Below, in pieces: positions 59,909-64,000 of a DNA stretch of 64,000 nt. Positions within the stretch are counted from its first letter, which is position 1. Each line of letters begins with the position of its first letter. Source of the DNA: Desmodus rotundus. Its lineage: Eukaryota; Chordata; Mammalia; Chiroptera; Phyllostomidae. The notes under the pieces are model-generated. The model saw only the letters and a list, made by a program, of their open reading frames with translations. It made no database searches and was not told the origin of the DNA. Where the stretch lies: NCBI RefSeq assembly GCF_022682495.2, contig NW_026527511.1, positions 124,001 through 188,000 of the forward strand, in the 5' to 3' direction. Made by a program: the position numbers and the translations under genes.

Positions 59909-61403
59909 GAGGAAGGCTTGTGGTGGGGAGCCTGAGTGGGCACGCGCGGCCCAAGTATAGGCCCAAAACCAGCCAGCCGCGGCTCGGAGAAATGCCATCT
60001 CCTGGGGGCCTCCCCATGTTCCTCCTCTCCTCAAGGAGGACCCCTTTACGGATGGAAGAAAAGGGGGATCTTCGCAGTGGTGGGTTCGGGCCAGAGGGGT
60101 CTGCGGGTTTGCCTGCACGTACGCCAGGTGCTCGCACAACGGGCCCAGGTGTTTGAGCCCCGTGGAGGCAGAGGGCTCCTTATTGCTGGATGATAGTGTT
60201 CTGCAGGGTTAAGGGAGGGCGTGGGCACTCCCAGGGCGACAGAGGGCACCTGGCCTTTAGAGAGTTCCCTGGAAAATTCCCCGCCCAGGCCCCTGGTCCA
60301 CAAGTCTATCCTGCGCACAGTGTCTGTGGGAGGCTGGGAGTGCTTCTGGGCAGTGTTCCCCAGCGGAAATCGCGTGGTCCTCTAGGTGGCAGGGAGGGCT
60401 CCTGTGTCCACGGACAGGTGCCCAGGGACCCGGTGGAACTGCTGTGACCTCTAAAGGGTGGGTCAGGTGAGCCGAGGGAGGTGTGTGCTTGGGCGCCTGA
60501 GTGCGCATGCGCGGCCCACGTATAGGCCCGAAACGAGCCAGCCGCGGCTCGGAGAAAAGCCATCTCCTGGGGGCCTCCCCATGTTCTTCCACTCCTCAAG
60601 CGTGACCCCTTTACGGATGGAAGAAAAGGGGGATCTTCGCAGTGGTGGGTTCGGGCCAGAGGGGTGGGCGGGTTTGCCTCCACGTACGCCAGGTGCCCGC
60701 ACACCGGGCCCAGGTGTTTGTGCCCGTGGAGGCAGAGGGCTGCTTATTGCTGGATGCAAGTGTCCTGCGGGGTCAAGGAACGGCATGGGCACTCCCCCGG
60801 CCACACAGGGCGCCGGGCCCTTAGAGAGTTCCATGGGAAATCCCCCGCCCATGCCCCCGGTACCCAAGTCTGTCCTTAGCACACTGTCTGTACGGGGCTG
60901 AAGGTGCTGCTAGGCAGTGTGGCCTGTTCGAAATCGTGCGGTCCTCTGAGTGGCAGGGAGGGCTTCTGTTTCCCCGAACAGGTGCGCAGGGACCCTGTAA
61001 AACTGCTGTGACCTCTCAAGGTGGTCATGTGACCCCTCAAGTGTGGGGCAGCTGACCTCCCAAGGGTGGGTCACGGGACCCCTCAAGGACGGGTCACGTG
61101 ACCCCAAAAGGGTGGGTCAGGAGACCCCTCAAGGGTGGGTCACGTGACCCCAAAAGGGTGGGTCACGTGACCCCTCAGGGGTGGGTCACGTGACCCCTCG
61201 GGGGTGGGTCACGTGACCCCTCGGGGGTGGGTCACGTGACCCCTCGGGGGTGGGTCACGTGACCCCTCGGGGGTGGGTCACGTGACCCCTCGGGGGTGGG
61301 TCACGAGACCCCTCGGGGGTGGGTCACGTGACCCCTCGGGGGTGGGTCACGAGACCCCTCAGGGGTGGGTCAGGAGACACCTAGAGGGTGAGTCCCGTGA
61401 CCC
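59909..61403 (+). repeat. BC pair: B* 59909-60453, C 60474-61017, + minisatellite 61018-61403
   Basis: B* with GAGAAATGCC near 59988. C has the 1-bp loss and GGCCTGTTCGAAATC near 60925. The 386-bp block contains seven consecutive CACGTG monomers (61141 to 61284) at exact 23-bp spacing. Confidence 0.92.
61141..61284 (+). promoter_or_regulatory. Seven consecutive GTCACGTGAC E-boxes at 23-bp spacing
   Basis: CACGTG starts at 61141, 61164, 61187, 61210, 61233, 61256 and 61279. The flanks give TCACGTGA, the form favoured by MiT/TFE factors (TFEB, TFE3, MITF) and compatible with USF. GTCACGTGAC is the published CLEAR consensus. Elsewhere CACGTG alternates with CACGAG or CATGTG. Binding is inferred from motif only, and the central CpG would make it methylation-sensitive. 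Confidence 0.6.
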
Positions 61404-62472
61404 GAGGAAGGCTTGTTGTGGGGAGCCTGAGTGCGCACGCACGGCCCAAGTATAGGCCCGAAACCAGCCAGCCGCGGCTCGGAGAAAAGCCATCTCCTGG
61501 GGGCCTCCCCATGTTCCTCCTCTCCTCAAGGAGGACCCCTTTACGGATGGAAGAAAAGGGGGATCTTCGCAGTGGTGGGTTCGGGCCAGAGGGGTGGGCG
61601 GGTTTGCCTCCACGTACGCCAGGTGCCCGCACACCGGGCCCAGGTGTTTGTGCCCCGTGGAGGCAGAGGGCTGCTTATTGCTGGATGCAAGTGTCCTGCG
61701 GGGTCAAGGAACGGCATGGGCACTCCCCCGGCCACACAGGGCGCCGGGCCCTTAGAGAGTTCCATGGGAAATCCCCCGCCCATGCCCCCGGTACCCAAGT
61801 CTGTCCTTAGCACACTGTCTGTGCGGGGCTGAAGGTGCTGCTAGGCAGTGTGGCCTGTGGGAAATCGTGCGGTCCTCTGAGTGGCAGGGAGGGCTTCTGT
61901 TTCCCCGAACAGGTGCGCAGGGACCCTGTAAAACTGCTGTGACCTCTCAAGGTGGTCATGTGACCCCTCAAGTGTGGGGCAGCTGACATCCCAAGGGTGG
62001 GTCACGGGACCCCTCAAGGGTGGGTCACGAGACCCCTCAAGGACGGGTCACGTGACCCCAAAAGGGTGGGTCAGGAGACTCCTCAAGGGTGGGTCACGTG
62101 ACCCCAAAAGGGTGGGTCACGAGACTCCTCAAGGGTGGGTCACGTGACCCCTCAGGGGTGGGTCATGTGACCCCTCGGGGGTGGGTCACGAGACCCCTCA
62201 GGGTTGGGTCACGTGACCCCTCGGGTGTGGGTCACGTGACTCCTCGGGGATGGGTCACGTGACCTCTCGGGGGTGGGTCACGAGACCTCTCGGGGGTGGG
62301 TCACGTGACCCCTCGGGGGTGGGTCACGAGACCCCTCGGGGGTGGGTCACGTGACCCCTCAGGGGTGGGACACGAGACCCCTCGGGAGTGGGTCACGTGA
62401 CCCCTCGGGGGTGGGTCACGAGACCCCTCAGGGGTGGGTCAGGAGACACCTCAAGGGTGAGTCTCGTGACCC
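61404..62472 (+). repeat. B/C- or B/A-like recombinant core 61404-61948 + minisatellite 61949-62472
   Basis: 5' half is B (GTTGTGGGG, CATGTTCCTCCTCTCC) and 3' half is A/C-type (GGGTGGGCGGG, GATGCAAGTG). The switch lies in the same identical stretch as at 38720. The block leader GACATCCC suggests that the 3' parent was A-linked, whereas CCCGGTACCC looks C-like. The NRF1 motif is changed to GCGCACGCACGG. Confidence 0.9.
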
Positions 62473-63449
62473 GAGGAAGGCTTGTGATGGGGAGCCTGAG
62501 TGCGCACGCGCGGCCCACGTATAGGCCCGAAACCAGCCAGCCGCGGCTCGGAGAAAAGCCACCTCCTGGGGGCCTCCCCAGGTTCTTCCAATCCTCGAGC
62601 GTGACCCCTTTACGGATGGAAGAAAAGGGGGATCTTCGCAGTGGTGGGTTCGGGCCAGAGGGGTCGGCGGGTTTGCCTCCACGTACGCCAGGTGCCCGCA
62701 CACCGGGCCCAGGTGTTTGTGCCCCGTGGAGGCAGAGGGCTGCTTATTGCTGGATGCAAGTGTCCTGCGGGGTCAAGGAACGGCATGGGCACTGCCCCGG
62801 CCACACAGGGCGCCGGGCCCTTAGAGAGTTCCATGGGAAATCCCCCGCCCATGCCCCCTGTACCCAAGTCTGTCCTTAGCACACTGTCTGTGCGGGACTT
62901 AAGGTGCTGCTAGGCAGTGTGGCCTGTGGGAAATCGTGCGGTCCTCTGAGTGGCAGGGAGGGCTTCTGTTTCCCCGAACAGGTGCGCAGGGACCCTGTAA
63001 AACTGCTGTGACCTCTCAAGGTGGTCATGTGACCCCTCAAGTGTGGGGCAGCTGACCTCCCAAGGGTGGGTCACGGGTCCCCTCAAGGGTGGGTCACGAG
63101 ACCGCTCAAGGACGGGTCACGTGACCCCAAAAGGGTGGGTCAGGAGACTCCTCAAGGGTGGGTCTCGTGACCCCAAAAGGGTGGGTCACGAGACTCCTCA
63201 AGGGTGGGTCACCTGACCCCTCAGGGGTGGGTCACGTGACCCCTCGGGGGTGGGTCACGTGACCCCTCAGGGGTGGGTCACGTGACCCCTCGGGGTTGGG
63301 TCACGTGACCCCTGGGGGGTGGGTCATGTGACCCCTCGGGGGTGGGTCACGTGACCCCTCGGGGGTGGGTCACGTGACCCCTCGGGGGTGGGTCATGAGA
63401 CCCCTCAGGAGTGGGTCAGGAGACACCTAGAGGGTGAGTCCCGTGACCC
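62473..63449 (+). repeat. A core (type II) 62473-63017 + minisatellite 63018-63449
   Basis: A core retaining GGGTCGGCGGG, with GCACTGCCCCGG near 62791 (shared with 33773) and GCGGGACTTAAGG near 62892. The 432-bp block has several degenerate monomers (GGGTCCCCTC, TCACCTGACC, CCTGGGGGGTGGG). Confidence 0.91.
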
Positions 63450-64000
63450 GAGGAAGGCTTGTGGTGGGGAGCCTGAGTGGGCACGCACGGCCCAAGTATA
63501 GGCCCGAAACCAGCCAGCCGCGGCTAGGAGAAAAGCCATCTCCTGGGGGCCTACCCATGTTCCTCCTCTCCTCAAGGAGGACCCCTTTACGGATGGAAGA
63601 AAAGGGGGATCTTCGCAGTGGTGGGTTCGGGCCAGAGGGGTCTGCGGGTTTGCCTGCACGTACGCCAGGTGCTCGCACAACGGGCCCAGGTGTTTGAGCC
63701 CCGTGGAGGCAGAGGGCTCCTTATTGCTGGATGATAGTGTTCTGCAGGGTTAAGGGAGGGCGTGGGCACTCCCAGGGCGACAGAGGGCACCTGGCCTTTA
63801 GAGAGTTCCCTGGAAAATTCCCCGCCCAGGCCCCTGGTCCACAAGTCTATCCTGCGCACAGTGTCTGTGTGAGGCTGGGAGTGCTTCTGGGCAGTGTTCC
63901 CCAGCGGAAATCGCGTGGTCCTCTAGGTGGCAGGGAGGGCTCCTGTGTCCACGGACAGGTGCCCAGGGACCCGGTGGAACTGCTGTGACCTCTAAAGGGT
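63450..64000 (+). repeat. B core 63450-63994, start of super-repeat copy 4, cut by window end
   Basis: Carries both super-repeat markers: A at 63526 in GGCTAGGAG and GTGTGAGG near 63867. It also has GAGTGGGCACGCACGG, so the NRF1 motif is doubly altered. The window ends inside the linker to an expected C core. Confidence 0.9.

Larger units (their letters stand above)
46461..63449 (+). repeat. Super-repeat copy 3 (16,989 bp)
   Basis: Order: BC, BC, A, B*C, BC, A, BC, BC, BC, A, B*C, recombinant, A. Its first 5 kb aligns to copy 1 at 27,333 bp with almost no differences. After about 53.1 kb the order departs through a chimeric minisatellite block. Confidence 0.86.
1..64000. repeat. Macrosatellite array, 79 cores of about 545 bp plus 23-bp minisatellite
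   Basis: The whole window is built from a core of about 545 bp (types A, B, C) and blocks of a 23-bp minisatellite. By reading I place 18 A, 30 B (last one cut off from its C), 29 C and 2 B/C-like recombinant cores, all in one orientation. Cores sum to about 43 kb and minisatellite to about 21 kb. No unique sequence, SINE, LINE, LTR or poly-A tract interrupts the array. A and C differ from B mainly in the middle and 3' half: B reads GATGATAGTG where A and C read GATGCAAGTG, and B ends CTCTAAAGG where A and C end CTCTCAAGG. Array purity implies active homogenisation. The family and host are not identified; vertebrate nuclear origin is inference. Confidence 0.95.

Noticed and set aside
1..64000. 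CRISPR-like array because of short regularly spaced palindromic repeats
   Set aside because: There are no unique spacers. The 23-bp units are directly adjacent and the context is a GC-rich satellite.
1..64000. Bacterial or phage origin
   Set aside because: No operon-like coding, no ribosome binding sites tied to frames, and 64 kb of pure hierarchical tandem repeat is a eukaryotic satellite pattern.
1..64000. MYC/MAX as the main expected binder of CACGTG
   Set aside because: The constant 5' T and 3' A flanks (TCACGTGA) favour MiT/TFE and USF over MYC/MAX; not excluded, only less likely.

Overview
The window is one uninterrupted GC-rich tandem-repeat array, a macrosatellite, from edge to edge. 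I find no convincing protein-coding gene, rRNA, tRNA, CRISPR array or transposable element. Its character (about 0.5 kb CpG-containing cores, an embedded minisatellite, multi-level higher-order repeats) points to a nuclear chromosome of a complex eukaryote, most likely a vertebrate and plausibly a mammal. That is inference: no unique flanking sequence is present and I do not recognise the satellite family.

Architecture. There are two building blocks: (1) a core of about 545 bp and (2) a 23-bp minisatellite whose centre is the palindrome GGGTCACGTGACCC or a near relative. I place 79 cores of three related types. 'A' (18 copies) stands alone with minisatellite on both sides. 'B' and 'C' occur as a fixed pair (29 complete pairs plus one B cut by the window end), joined by only about 20 bp, roughly one minisatellite monomer. 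Two further cores are B/C-like recombinants (38720, 61404), and one A (15494) is an A/C recombinant. The other gaps hold 49 minisatellite blocks of 225 to 615 bp whose lengths fall on a 23-bp ladder. All cores lie in the same orientation.

Regions. 1-9.2 kb: subfamily I, with doubled A cores, 2,471- and 5,760-bp duplications and older-looking A, B and C variants. 9.2-19.1 kb: subfamily II, with simple A/BC alternation at periods of 2,289-2,496 bp and a 1,634-bp BC duplication. 19.1-64 kb: super-repeats of 12,631, 14,702 and 16,989 bp, plus the start of a fourth. Each opens with a B core carrying the same two private substitutions.

Possible function. The minisatellite presents hundreds of TCACGTGA and TCATGTGA elements (MiT/TFE-type E-box and M-box, also USF-compatible) at 23-bp spacing. 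Most cores carry an NRF1-type palindrome 28 bp inside their start. A and C cores also carry a kappaB-like decamer. Any regulatory, transcriptional or protein-sequestering role is inference. What the sequence shows directly is the dense ordered site array and its evolution by unequal exchange and gene conversion. Open frames up to 183 codons exist in both strands but look like by-products of repeat composition.
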